From: Gnetum montanum
Lineage: Eukaryota > Streptophyta > Gnetopsida > Gnetales > Gnetaceae
Assembly (NCBI GenBank): GCA_015680685.1
Contig: MNCI01022206.1
Coordinates: 541,321-605,320, forward strand
DNA: 64,000 bases
Direction of reading: 5' to 3'
How positions within the stretch are numbered: position 1 is the first letter of the stretch; each line of letters begins with the position of its first letter. Positions 37,877 through 49,300 of this stretch are shown in pieces. A program made the translations under genes and the position numbers. The notes under the pieces are model-generated. The model saw only the letters and a list, made by a program, of their open reading frames with translations. It was not told the origin of the DNA and ran no database searches.

Positions 37877-38543
37877 AGGAGAAGGTAGGATATTAAGTAA
37901 TGAACAAGAATCTACAAGAAAGAACAAGAATGAAAATGTTGAAGATGTGATCAATTCTCTATACAATACGACATTAAAAGAAGAAGAAAATAAGAGTTTC
38001 CTGAAATTATTAATGAACAATATTATAGTTAAAGACTTGCAAAGGCTCATGATGAAGAACTACAAGACTTGAAGAGAGATAATGAGAATCATCTTATGAG
38101 CTAGTAGACTCTAGCATGTTGTTTCAAGTATTAACTTCAGACTTGATAACAATTGGAAAAGAGAATAAAATGATATGGCTTTAAGAATTCTTTACATCAA
38201 TATCTATGATGAATTATTTCATTTGGTGTATGGTATTAATAAAGCTACAAAGATTTAAAAATATGTATATAAGATTAGATTTCTAGATCAAGGAAAGAAA
38301 GAACATCTTTTCTTAAAGCTATGAATAATGAAGATGAATATAAAGTAGAAATTAATAGGTTTCATAAAAAATATGAGATTAGTTATATTAGAGCTTTAAT
38401 GTGAAATTGAAGAAGTATCTAATGAAGAAAAAGTACTTAATGGATTAGGAGAGAGATCAAATTTTTCAAAGTTGATAGCTCAATTACAGTTACAAGAAAT
38501 AAAAATGGAATTAGAGCAAAAATTGGAAAATCCATAACAACTT

Positions 38544-38555
38544 ATGTATATCCCA
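38544..38555 (+). repeat. Target-site duplication, left copy
   Basis: ATGTATATCCCA, repeated exactly at 41193-41204 just after the A-run. It marks the left border of the LINE insertion; the empty site would read straight through the copia gag. Confidence 0.9.
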
Positions 38556-38558
38556 TTG

Positions 38559-39668
38559 CGGGGGTGGATTGCCGTGTTGAACACTACGCTGACGATACCA
38601 TGCTTCTCAGCCAGGCGGCGGTCCTGCAGGCCCGGTGTATCAACCTGGCCCTGACCAGATTGAATGCCGAGTTAGGTTTAGAAATCAACCGCACCAAGTC
38701 GACGGCATACTTCATCAATGTGGACCCGCAGGTGCAGGACCGGGTTATACAAATCCTGAAAGTTCAACTTGAGAAAATCACCGATACCTACCTTGGTATT
38801 CCGTTGTTCCAGTGGGGATGGAACAATACTTGGACCCCCTCCTGGCCAAGCTCGAGAAACGCATCAATCACTGGGCTAACCATTTTCTTACGCGCAAGGG
38901 CTGCCTCCTCGTGGCCACTGGGATCCTTGCGGCCACTATGCGCTTTGTGGCGGCGGTCGCCGAGCCCCTTGTGGCCATCATCCACCAGATCAACGCCAGG
39001 ATCCACTGTTTCATTTGCCGGGGGGGGGGGGGGGGCAAGGGGGGGAGCAAACTCCATCTTGTCAACTGGCACCATGTGGCCCATCCTCGTATGGCGGGGG
39101 GGTTGGGGGTAACGACTTTCGAAGATGAGTGCACGATGGGGCAACAGCGGCTGGTCAACCGGCTCATGCGTGCGCGGGGGGAGTGTAGCCAGTGGGCCCA
39201 CATCACCCACTGGAAGTACACGCTTTGGCTACCTGGATCGCATGCTTCAAGGCCTTGGCTGTCCATCTTTCGGCACGTGTGGAGGATGCTAAGCTTGAAC
39301 TGGATCCACCTCGAGCCGCGCATCATCCTGACCCATAAATGTCCCCCGGAGGATGGCTGGTTGGCGATCTGGCACGGGCGGCTCCCCGAGAAAGTCAAAA
39401 TCTTTCTCTGGCTGCTCAGATCTGCCGCTCTCCCCATGCGTGCTGTACTGCAGCAGCGCAGCATCACGCATGACACCACATGTCCGTGCTGCGGCATTAG
39501 CCCTGAAACCCTCAACCACTTCATCTACGACTGCCCCTGCATGATCGCCACTTGGCGCACATGCAGAATGCCCCCCCCCCGCGGCGCTGTTGTTATGGCA
39601 TGCATAGAAGGTAGGGAATTGCACGGTCTTTGCACAAGCGGCTACCCCCCTAGCAACTTATCCAGCGG
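38559..39668 (+). pseudogene. L1 ORF2 C-terminal part: RT palm and zf-RVT zinc-finger domain
   Basis: Frame one (38564-38811) has the RT catalytic box HYADDTMLLSQ, then LGLEINRTKST and DTYLGIPL. A one-base frame change near 38810 leads to a second frame reading LEKRINHWANHFLTRKG, the RT thumb-like region. Further on comes a typical zf-RVT domain: PEKVKIFLWLLRSAALPMRA...CPCCGISPETLNHFIYDC at about 39380-39540. Runs of G at 39020-39035 and 39039-39045 widen a Gly stretch just where plant L1 proteins usually have a short GG turn. The protein drives reverse transcription at the nick; this copy is frameshifted and inactive. Confidence 0.85.
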
Positions 39669-40252
39669 ACCTGCAGAGCGTGGCGTGAGATTGCGGACGC
39701 CATGGGGAAGACGCCGACGTACGAACCTGACTACGTCGTCTACCAGGATGATGAAGAGCTGTGGCAGATGGTCTGCCAGTGCAGCTGGGCCGCCCTGCTG
39801 CAGAGGCTAGTCGGGGACCCTGACCTTCCTGACAATTCATTCTTTACTAACTGGCATGGGGATCAGACCTACTTTCAAGGCCGAGAAATTTGCCTCACGG
39901 AAGCGGCCCTGGCCAACTACCTGGGGGTCCCGGCTGCTGGGGAGGTCATCCTGCCGACCTCCCGCGGCCTCCATAACTCTGTGACCTTCTTCGAGGGGTT
40001 TTCCCTGAGAACGCAGAGCTGTTAGGTCCCTCAGACTTCCCTCCCGCACCTCTGGGCTCACGCTGCTGCCTTGGTGGAATGCTTTTTTATCCAGTCGGGC
40101 AATGTTTCCAAGCTCTAGGGGCTTCATTTTACTTTCCTGCGGTGCTTGAAGGAGGGCACCCAGGTTAACTTGCCGTGTTTCTTCCTCGAGGCCCTCTGCC
40201 TTAAACGACGCGGTCGCCACTCGGGGTTAATTTTAGCTCTGTGGCGGGGGGC
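39669..40252 (+). pseudogene. Unfamiliar domain after zf-RVT in the LINE
   Basis: In a single frame from about 39669 (RAWREIADAMGKTPTYEP) to the gap the sequence reads as a protein, with stops only at 40023 and about 40116. Recognisable phrases are FFTNWHGDQTYFQGREICL, AALANYLGVPAAGEV, HLWAHAAALVECFFIQSGN and LHFTFLRCLKEGTQVNLP. The order (a ring of aromatic residues, then a YLGVP-like loop, then helices) vaguely recalls the N-terminal domain of plant 'putative transposon proteins' in gypsy elements. I rate that likeness weak. Its role in the LINE is unknown. Confidence 0.5.
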
Positions 40253-40588
40253 NNNNNNNNNNNNNNNNNNNNNNNNNNNNNNNNNNNNNNNNNNNNNNNN
40301 NNNNNNNNNNNNNNNNNNNNNNNNNNNNNNNNNNNNNNNNNNNNNNNNNNNNNNNNNNNNNNNNNNNNNNNNNNNNNNNNNNNNNNNNNNNNNNNNNNNN
40401 NNNNNNNNNNNNNNNNNNNNNNNNNNNNNNNNNNNNNNNNNNNNNNNNNNNNNNNNNNNNNNNNNNNNNNNNNNNNNNNNNNNNNNNNNNNNNNNNNNNN
40501 NNNNNNNNNNNNNNNNNNNNNNNNNNNNNNNNNNNNNNNNNNNNNNNNNNNNNNNNNNNNNNNNNNNNNNNNNNNNNNNNNNNNNNNN
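40253..40588. other. Assembly gap (336 N) inside the LINE
   Basis: Hides the link between the unfamiliar domain and the J-domain-like segment. The reading frame before and after is the same only by the gap length given, which may be an estimate. Confidence 0.99.
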
Positions 40589-40853
40589 GGGGCGCTGCCC
40601 GTATAGCATTTTGGGCATTAGCTGTGAGAGCTCCTGGGGGGAGCTCAGACGCCACATCAGATGCACGTCCGCTAGATTTCACCCTGATGCGGGGGATTCC
40701 TTGGCGGACCAGAGCAGGCGCAAGGCTCTTATGCAGGGCTTCCAACAAGCCGCTAACTTCGTGGACACCGAGGAGCATTGCGCCACCCTAGACCTGCTTC
40801 ATGAGCTGGAGCAACCTCGATGTGCCTGTCGCCACCTGTCGACTCGCCCCTAG
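40589..40853 (+). CDS. J-domain (DnaJ)-like C-terminal segment of the LINE
   Basis: The open frame from the gap edge to a TAG at 40851-40853 reads CPYSILGISCESSWGELRR, then SARFHPDAG, then KALMQGFQQAANFV. This follows the J-domain plan: a PY..LG(V/I) start, helix II with an (E/D)(L/I)RR, the HPD tripeptide that contacts Hsp70, then a helix ending F..(I/A)N. About 60 residues form the domain, followed by a Cys/Arg-rich tail. J-domains recruit Hsp70 chaperones. A domain of this kind at the end of a plant L1 transcript is not something I know from the family. It might be a read-through capture of host RNA or a native domain of this LINE lineage. The start of the frame is hidden by the gap. Confidence 0.55.
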
Positions 40854-41192
40854 CACCCCCCTGCCGCTGCCCTCCGTTTTCCATTAGTTTTGTCTTGTCT
40901 GTTTGTTGGGGTTGCGCCCCCCCCTCTCTGTTGGGGGTGCGCCCCCCCTTCTCCCCCCCTTCTTTTGTGGTTGGGGGTGCGCCCCCCCCCTTTGGTTGGG
41001 GTTTTTGAGGTTTATGCGGTTTTGTGGTTCGGTGGCTTAACTCGGAGTCCTCCGAGTTTGAATTTTTGTGGGTTTCCGGGACCCCCCCCTTTCAGGGTGG
41101 GCCACCCTTGGTCCCCCCCCCCCCTTTTTGTAATTGTATACTCGTGTACCATACTTTCAGTAATACAAACCCGAACATTCTCTGAAAAAAAA
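40854..41192 (+). other. LINE 3' UTR with three G5/C5 hairpin motifs and poly(A)
   Basis: After the stop, GTTGGGG(G/T)TGCGCCCCCC occurs three times (about 40905-40922, 40930-40948, 40971-40990). Each can fold as a G-run/C-run stem with a TGCG-like loop. The element ends TTCTCTG followed by nine A. Structured 3' ends often guide LINE reverse transcriptases; that role here is inferred. Confidence 0.65.
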
Positions 41193-41204
41193 ATGTATAT
41201 CCCA
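41193..41204 (+). repeat. Target-site duplication, right copy
   Basis: ATGTATATCCCA, exact match of 38544-38555. The first A is shared with the poly(A) run, so the true length is 11 or 12. Confidence 0.9.
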
Positions 41205-42625
41205 AGAAATAAGTAAGGAAGGTAATGGAGTCAACACCAACATTATGATAATAAACAAAATTCAAGATTGAATAATCAAAAGAACCAATCAATTTGTTGT
41301 ATTTATGAAAGAAAAGAAAATATGCTTTAAGATTGCTGGTTCAATCTTAAAAACCCAAGATCCTCTAATGTTTAACAAAAAATTGTTAGAGAGAAAATGG
41401 GTTGATAGAGGTAGAATAGAAATAGTAATAATTGTTGAATAAGTTATCATAGGAATGAAGAAAACTTGCTAAGAGATGAAGTTTAAATAATTAAGGATAT
41501 CACAAGTCAAGATAAAGTAACCAAGGTTGAAAATAATATCTAGTACATTGATTTAGGATGTTCCATACATGTATGAGGAAATTGTAACCTCTTCCAAAAT
41601 CTATTTGTAATATATACTAGTGAAGCTACGATAATTATGGAGCCATTTGCAAATATAAAGGGATTGATGACATCAACATGAAAATTTCTAGAAAACCAAT
41701 ATAGATTTAGTATATGTATTATATCCTAGTACTAAAGGAACATAATCTATTTTTGGTATCATAATTGATTAAAGTTATGCATAAAATAGTATTTTAACAA
41801 GATGTAAATAAGGATGTAAAATGTGTAATATTGGAAGGTAGCTTACAAAAGAAGTTAATAGAGAAAAAAGAAACAAATGGAGTATTTAAGTTACATTTAG
41901 TAAGAGAGGTGATTTTGTTTGTAACCCACAAAATGTAGGATGAAAAGTCATGGCATGCAAGACTTGGTTATATGAATAGAAGTTATATGAAAAAGTTGTT
42001 ATAATCTTACCATGGACTACCACAGCTTAACTTAAATCATGACATGTTTTGTAGGTCATGTGATCTTGGTAAATAGATAAGAATGATTTTTCCATGTACA
42101 AGGAATACAATTGCAAGAACTAAGTTGGAGATTTTATACTCAAATGTTAATTTGAATGGTAATGTATCTTCGTTGGGCAAAGCATGATATTTCATAAACT
42201 ACATTGATTATTACTTATGAAAGCTATGGATATATGTGATTAAATCCAAATTAAAAGTTTTTGATACCTTAAAATTTTTTAAAGAATTGGTAGAAAATAG
42301 ATTGGGTTACCAATCATGAAATTAAAAATTGATAATGGAACTGAGTACACAAACAAAAAATTTTAAAAATATCTTATGAAAGAAGGAATTATTCAGCAAA
42401 GAACAATTTCATATTTTCCTAAATAGAATGATGTATTTGAGCATAAAAAATGGACAATTGGTGAAATGGTACAATGTATGTTAGCCCAATCCAAATTAGA
42501 TGATGTCTTATGGGGAGAAGTAGTACAAACTATAGTTCACACTATTAATAGAAGTTCTACTCTCTATTTGCATTTTGATTGTCCAAATACAGTGTGAAAT
42601 GGAAGAAAGCCCAACTTGGAACATT

Positions 42626-43209
42626 TATAAGTCTTTGGCTATAGATTATACTAGCTTAGATATATATTTCTTATATATATATATAATTTGGTTGAGAGAA
42701 TCTTCTCTCTCTTTAGAAAATCAAGTATTTCCATTAAATATTCTTGACTCATGGATGAGGAATAAGATTTTAACTAACAAATAATCTATGATCCCTAGAT
42801 GAGGAATAATATTTTTGACTCTAATCTTTTAAGATCTCTTCTTAAGGAAGAAGATTCATGCATTATACCATGGTATGTTCTCCACATTATGTGAAATCTC
42901 CACCTACTATTGACCTTAGTGAAAGCAATTATTGAAATTATAGTGAAGAAAATTTGAATGGATAGATGAAAACTAGAATATCATATGCTCATGTTGATCC
43001 TTATTATCCTAAGTTTATATTCATTTTTCACTAGGATGAATAGTTTATATAAAGAGACTTACAAGACAACATTGTCTTGCCAACTAATAGTTTAGCACTA
43101 TTTATGCTTCAAGAAGCTCTACTCAAATTAAGTCTTTGTCATGCACAAGAAGGGTATTAAGTTACTAAAAATATGACAAGATGATATCATCCAATAGAGG
43201 CTTAAGAAA
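42626..43209. other. AT-rich junction between copia relic and gag relic
   Basis: No domain recognised. The copia integrase fades out at the left, and the gag-like reading of the next relic begins at the right. Confidence 0.35.
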
Positions 43210-44045
43210 GAAGAGATGCTATCATAGAACCATAGATAATTTTCTTATTGAGAAGGAATGTATGTCATGCAAAGCTAAGAAGTCTCATCATTCTAATAGA
43301 TTTAGACCTCAATCATCTCTTCTATACACTAAAAATTTTAGGAAGTCAAAATTATGTTGAGCTCTTGCATAAACTTCTAGAAGAGATGAGATAGACTCTA
43401 GACTTAGGAGGAATTCAAGGCCTAAGACCTTTAAAATATCTAAAAGACATGAATCAAGAAGTTATACAAGAAGAACTAGACAACATCATTCTCTAAGTCC
43501 TCCATCTGCTTCATCATACTTATTAATAGACTTTGAAAAGGAAGGATGAAAACTAAGGGATCATGATAAGAAAATAAGAAGGGATAATGAGAGATACACT
43601 TATAGAAGAAGTCATCCTAATGAGGAAGAAGAAGATGATGAAAAAAGAGAAAGGGAACAAATGGCATGAGAGAAGAAAATATCATGATCATTAGAGGTAT
43701 CACCAATACATTAGAAATTATGAATCCAAAAACTATGAAGAACCCTTGTTGCCTGCTCAAGGCATGACTAACAGTAGAGATGTAGTGTACATACAAACCA
43801 GATAGCCAAGGAATATAATGTAGAGATGAATAATGTAACTATCAACTGACCTAGGATGAATAATATTTAAAATTTTGAAGGGAGATATAATGTAGATCCA
43901 CAACATCATCTTCAAGCATTCCATGATGTTTGCATCCTACCGAATATAGAAAAGGAATGATAGAAATTAAATTGATTTTCCAAAATACTCCTAAAGGAAG
44001 CAAAAAGCTAAGTATTAAACCTACTAAAGAGTGTTAAATTTAAGA
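43210..44045 (+). pseudogene. Gag relic related to element A
   Basis: A broken plus-strand reading contains a basic, Ser/Arg-rich stretch (for example KRHESRSYTRRTR) and the gag-core phrase YNVDPQHHLQAFHDVC at about 43890-43935, followed by LLKEAKS. This matches the element A gag (YNTDP...HFQAFHDAC, LIKEAKSW) in order and spacing. It is an old fragment of the same family, here on the opposite strand. It is cut at the right by the LTR of the giant element. Confidence 0.65.
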
Positions 44046-44078
44046 AACCAAATCTAAGGATGAAAACAAGGGACACAT

Positions 44079-45009
44079 TGAAACACCACAAAATTTTGCA
44101 TATCATAACCAATCTTCATCATGTAGCTTTCACCCCATGAAACTCGAGGAAAATTTCATTGTAAATGTGAAAATTATAACCCACAATGGGTAATTTCACA
44201 TACTTGATACTTTTGGGGTTGAAAAATGCTTCATGAGTGGTCAAAGCCTCATTCCCCAAGTGAAAAAGGTCACCTAGTGTCTATATTTGGTCTTAAGGGT
44301 GGGTGCGGGGGGCGGAGGGTTGGGTTGCAAGGGGTGGGGATTTCAAAAATGCCTTTTGGAATGCCAAAAAAGGTAATTTGATGGGTTTTATGGGGGGTAG
44401 AAATTTTTCTATGCTAAAAACACATGCAGGGGCGTAGATCTCACCTACCCCCAATGTGAAAGAATGAAGGGTTTAAAAACTTTCTTCTCTTTAATGTGGA
44501 GACCAAAGGCACATTTTGGAAACTTTCCCCTCAAATTGGAAAGTTTCTCCCTAGCTTGAAAATTTTTTCCTAGCTTGGAAATTCCTCTTCCTCTACATCC
44601 CCCTCCCTCCCCCTCCCCCTCCCACTCCCCCCCCTAAGTGTGGCATTTTCAGTCACTCAAGAGCTCTTACATGTTTCCATACTTACATTCTCTTGAATCC
44701 TAACATGGAAGTAGTGAGGCCTTGAAATTAGCAGATCCAAGGTTGTAGTAGTAAATGAAGGTTCTATAGCATCAATAGTGGCTTGGCACCTGGATCATGG
44801 AGCAGATCATCTTGGCTTCAATAGGCTTTGAACTCTTGTATAAGTGGACCCCCTTTTTGCTCATCCAGCCACCATTGTTTATACACATTTCTCTAACTTA
44901 TTCTTTATTCTCTTGTCAATAAAGTTTTAAGTTTTGATTTGTGTTCAATAGAATTAAAGTTATTATTTGTGCATTATTTGGATCTATTTATATTTTTACA
45001 TCTTTTACA
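44079..45009 (+). repeat. 5' LTR of the Tat-type element
   Basis: Begins TGAAACACCACAAAATTTTG and matches 62886 onward over several hundred bases. Relative to the 3' LTR it lacks about 440 bp (63476-63925 of the right copy). It has a C-rich run (44600-44635) at that point. The right end is placed at a CA near 45009 but is uncertain; no clear primer site follows. Confidence 0.75.
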
Positions 45010-46370
45010 GCTCCCAAGTCCCTGGTTGATCTACTAGACCAAACAGGGTACCCCAAATCCCATTTTATTGGAAAGGCCTTGGGGGTTTGGGGTTGAGGAA
45101 CTGCTTGCATTGGGGATCCTTGGTTTTTCCATTATAGAAATCAAGGTTTTCAGTTGTAACAATTTTTCTTGGTGCTAGAAGAAGGGCCTTCACCTCAATT
45201 TTGTAGCTAGAACCATTATTTTCATTTCCATTTGTAGGATTTTTCTTCATTTTTTCTAGCCAAGACCTTTGAAAAATCAACATTGGTGTTTCCTCCCCTA
45301 TGACCAAAACTGTGATGTGAAAGTTGCATTTGGTTGGGCTTTGGTTTTTCAAAGCACTTGTTGTGAATTTTAAGGCCCAAAACTAGCATTAATATTTCTT
45401 TCCCTCTTTTTGTTTTTTATTACCAAAAGTCTATTTTCTAGCTTCTAAAAGTGGGTGGTTCAACTCATCCATGAGTTGACTCCCACCCCCCCTCCTCATT
45501 TTTCCAAGTTGAAAGAATTAGCAGTTTCCTAGAACCAATTTTAGTGGAAAAAATACTAACTTTCCACTTTGGGTTTTCAACCTTCCCCACAATCAATGTT
45601 GAGGTAGGAGGTGTGAGATTTCCATCATCTCAGCCCCCTTCTTTTCCCTCCTCTACCATACCTAGTGTGGAAGTAGTTGTGAGGCTAATGTTGGTGAAAT
45701 TTAAAACCAATTTCATAACCAGATCTATTATTGTTACAAGTTAGAAGCCATTTTTAAGCCAAAATTCCTAAGTAACCAAATGCTACCATTCCCTCCCCTA
45801 TGGTAGAAACCTCAACCTGGAAGCTATAGGTGGTTTGGATGTTGGAATTTCATAATGTCTATTGTGAATTCCTAGAGCAAAGCTAGTGTGGAATCCTTAG
45901 TAAACATTTAATTTTTTTTGACATAATCTTTGCCACTAAACCAACATTGGTTTCCATACCAACCAGGCCTACTTTCCTCTCCTTTTTAGTAAAAATTGGA
46001 AACCTATCAAAACCATCTTTGGAAACTACCAAGTTTCCATTTTGGTCTTCAAACTTTCCTCTCTTTCCTCAAAGATTGGAATAGGAATTTTTGATATTTC
46101 TGTTATCTCATCCGCCTTCTTTCCCCCTACCATACCTACCATAGAGGCACATGGGAAGCCACTTTCAAGGAGGTTTAAAGCCAACACTGCCAATATTTTA
46201 TTCCTATTTAAGGGCTAAACCCCCCTTATCCCCCACTTACTAATTATAGTAAGTATATATATTTTTTTCCATTTTCATTTTCTCTAAGGGTTTTTAAATT
46301 TCAGTCACTAGAATTTACTCTAATCTTAGAATTTATAGTTTATACTTAAGTAATTTTCAGCACTATAACC
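45010..46370 (+). other. Leader region of the Tat-type element
   Basis: Lies between the 5' LTR and the gag start. No convincing frame is present. Phrases such as TAGTGTGGAAG and TTTCCACTTTGG recur and resemble the LTR and the 56-58 kb repeats, which suggests that the spacer array arose from this sequence type. Confidence 0.5.
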
Positions 46371-49300
46371 ATGCCTTTTCGAAAATCCACCAAATTACCC
46401 TTCACCTTCATTGGTGATGATCATAACCAAGAAGTCATGAGGGTGTATGATCCCAAGGACCCTATAGTCATTGAATGCATGAAATCTTTGAGAGTTAGAG
46501 GGGAGAGTCCTAATTTTTCAGCCATTAATGAAGATTACTATAACTTCATTTGTGCCAAAATATAGATAGGCATGCTAGTTCCCCAAATCAAAGCTAAAGC
46601 CAAGAGGGATTTTGAGCTCATACACAAGGGTGGGAAAGAATACATCCCTTCCCTGTATGAAGAAATTCCTCTAAATGATGTCTATTCTAGTATCCTAGCC
46701 AAATTTATTGTCGTAGAGGAGGAAGATGACTAGCCTACCTTTGGGAAGCAATAGAAAGAAGAGGGTGAATTTAGGATATAACTTAAGCCTAAAAATATCC
46801 TTGGAGGGCTGTTCAACCAAACATCCCCCAATGTCACAGAACCTTCCCCTAACGCCTTTGTTTTCTCCATGGGCATAGTTCCACCATCTTCCACTCCTCT
46901 GCACCCTACTATAGTAGACCCCACACTAGTTGTAGCAACACATCACACTTAGTTAATGCCACAGAAAATGAATTATAACATGTTAATGCCATTTGTAACA
47001 TAGCCAAAAAATAAAAAATCATCAATGGTGGGATTTACCACCATAAATCCAACAACTACTCACATGGGATTGACCATAAGACCCCTTGCAACATAAGGGT
47101 CACACACTACGGTTGTCCCATTTGTGCCTCAAGTACTGGCACAAACATCTTTTTCTTTATTTGGCCCACAAGCCACAACCATAGTACAACCTTTTCCTTT
47201 TTTCATGAAACCCATAGTGAGGCTACAAGCCTTGCAACAGATACCACAACCTTATGTACAAACCTCACAAACTATGGGGCCACCTCAAGGCTTGGTCAGG
47301 CTTTCCAAATGATCTAAGACCTAATAGAGGAATTGATGAGGCTTAAAGCCTCTACCACATAAACCTTCAAGATTATGGACTTCTATTAGGAAAATCCCAT
47401 AATTCCTATAGTCCCACCCTTGACACTTCCTCCTAGTGTTCCCATTCCACAATTTAGCAAATATAATGGAGAAGGTGACTCTAATGCTCATCTTATCACC
47501 TTTAGATCTGAATGTTTACTCTTGCAACCATGGCCTCATACCATCATGAGAATTTTCCATATGTCTTTGACTAGGAAAGCACTCAATTGGTATCATGTAT
47601 TGGCTAGAGGATCCATATCTTCTTTGGAAGACTTATTAGCCTAGTTTGTGAACCACTTCAAGTATAACCTGAAGCTTGACCCAACACTTGACCAACTCAT
47701 GAAGGTTAAGTAAGAGTCCTTAGAACCTATACAAAAATTCATTTAGTAGTGGAATGGACAATTGAATGAAATACTAGAGCCCATAGCCAAAGCCCACTTG
47801 TTAGCCATATTCAAGGGAGTAGTTAATGAATTCATCAAGTAAAAACCGTACTACCTTGAGTCATGGTCTCTTAGTCTAGCATTCTCACAAACTAAAAACA
47901 TAGAGGATGCTACAGAGGAAAGTCATGATTCAGCCTACATATCATATAAAACCCAACACCCTCGAAGAGACAACGAAAAGAGCAAACAAAGAAATACTAC
48001 CATATCAACTGTGACCAAGGAAAACAAGATAATGAACCAAGGGATGAAGGTCTACCCACCCAAGATCCTGACCAATGACCACAATAACCAACTATCAACT
48101 TCTGGGACCAATACATCAACAAAAAAAAACCTAACTTTGAAAGGAAGGATAGGTCTAAGTACATTGAGTTGCCACTAAAATCCTCTAAGTTTCTTGGTTA
48201 ACTATTAAGAAGTGGGTGCATTCAACATAAGTAAATTACCAAAATAGCTTGAAAGAAACATGAGCAACTATGTGAAATAGCCAAAGATCATTCTTAGGCA
48301 ATGAAATATGATCCCCCATTGCATAGATACTTCAAGCTAGATGACTTCTACCATTATCATCAACTACACAATCATGATATAGACTTCTATTTTGCACTAA
48401 AGGATGACCTACAAAGGATGATAGATAGGGGGGACCTACTCTTAGATTCCTCTAATCCAGTTCAATCACAAAACAAGTTAATGTAGGTCTATAAAGGCTC
48501 GGTGAATGCCAATGATAGTCTTTATGTTATTTTGGCATTCAACATTAATGATAATTAGAGACTTGCAAGAGAACCGTTCATGATCCAAGTACCCCTTTAT
48601 AATGATAGAGCTTCTTTAGCTTCCCATAGCTCAAGATCTCCCTTTGTTGTGAGGGTACCAACACCAATACCTCTGAGAGAACCTTTTGTCATCAAGGTCC
48701 CCCAAACCAATACAACTTGAGTATTTGTAGCCCAACGAACCACACAATGACCCCCTATGGTAGCCAATGCTACTACCTCTTTCTTACAATCAACGATTGA
48801 CAACCAAAAAATTTCAGCCAACCAAAGGAGGAAGTATAAGAAAAAGATTGATAATAAGGGAGACAAGCAGACGAAGGTGCAAAAGGAAGTGGGTCCACCA
48901 AAATCCACTCCCATATCAGCTATTCCTATGACTTCCTCTACCCCATCTTCTTTAACCAACAAACCATAGGAGGACACTAAAGCTCACAACCAAAATAACA
49001 AAGAAGAGCCATAGCCTAAAACTAAAGTATGCCTTTTGGGATGTGTGGAGGAAGTAATGCACAAGCTAGGTGACAAGCCCACTACCAATGAAAAAAAATT
49101 CCTTAGTGTAATGGCTCAAGTTAAGTAATCCTTGAAGTAGAAAAATACCACCTTAAGCTTATATGACTTGCTTATGACTCTTACCACACATTGTCAGGTG
49201 CTAGTTAAAATGTTGACCTCCATACCTGTTCGTGAGGGTATTCCTACTAATGAGGAAGCCATTCATGTAGTGATGATTACTCCCTCACTAGGCAAGGACA

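Larger units (their letters stand above)
38556..41192 (+). mobile_element. L1-type LINE, 5'-truncated, GC-rich, with poly(A) and 12-bp target-site duplication
   Basis: A sharply bounded GC-rich block in AT-rich DNA. It starts inside the reverse transcriptase, just before the YADD box, and ends in nine A (41185-41193). It is flanked by the exact 12-bp repeat ATGTATATCCCA. Truncated 5' end, A-tail and target-site duplication together are the signature of target-primed reverse transcription. Everything between was therefore one RNA, including the unfamiliar domain at 39669-40252 and the J-domain-like segment at 40589-40853. A 336-base gap lies inside. High GC and CG content suggests it is younger than the copia element it interrupts. 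Confidence 0.9.
37877..42625 (+). pseudogene. Copia element C gag and integrase, interrupted by a LINE
   Basis: The gag-like part (37877-38543, resuming at 41205) is Lys/Glu-rich and broken. After the LINE insertion the reading resumes. At about 41950-42060 a GAG-pre-integrase zinc motif is visible (SWHARLGYMNRSYMKKL, then CRSCDLGK). The integrase core follows: a DNGTEYTNKKF-like catalytic aspartate near 42325, then VFEHKKW and EVVQTIVHTINRSS up to about 42560. Stops and frame changes are frequent. No reverse transcriptase follows; the copy ends near 42625. The host element must predate the LINE that sits in it. Confidence 0.75.

Noticed and set aside
38788-39840. Several minus-strand frames of 60-218 codons in the LINE
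   Set aside because: High GC lowers stop frequency; the plus strand carries the recognisable RT and zf-RVT motifs.
40124-40853. Long frames through the gap at 40253-40588
   Set aside because: Continuity across N is not evidence; only the parts outside the gap were used.
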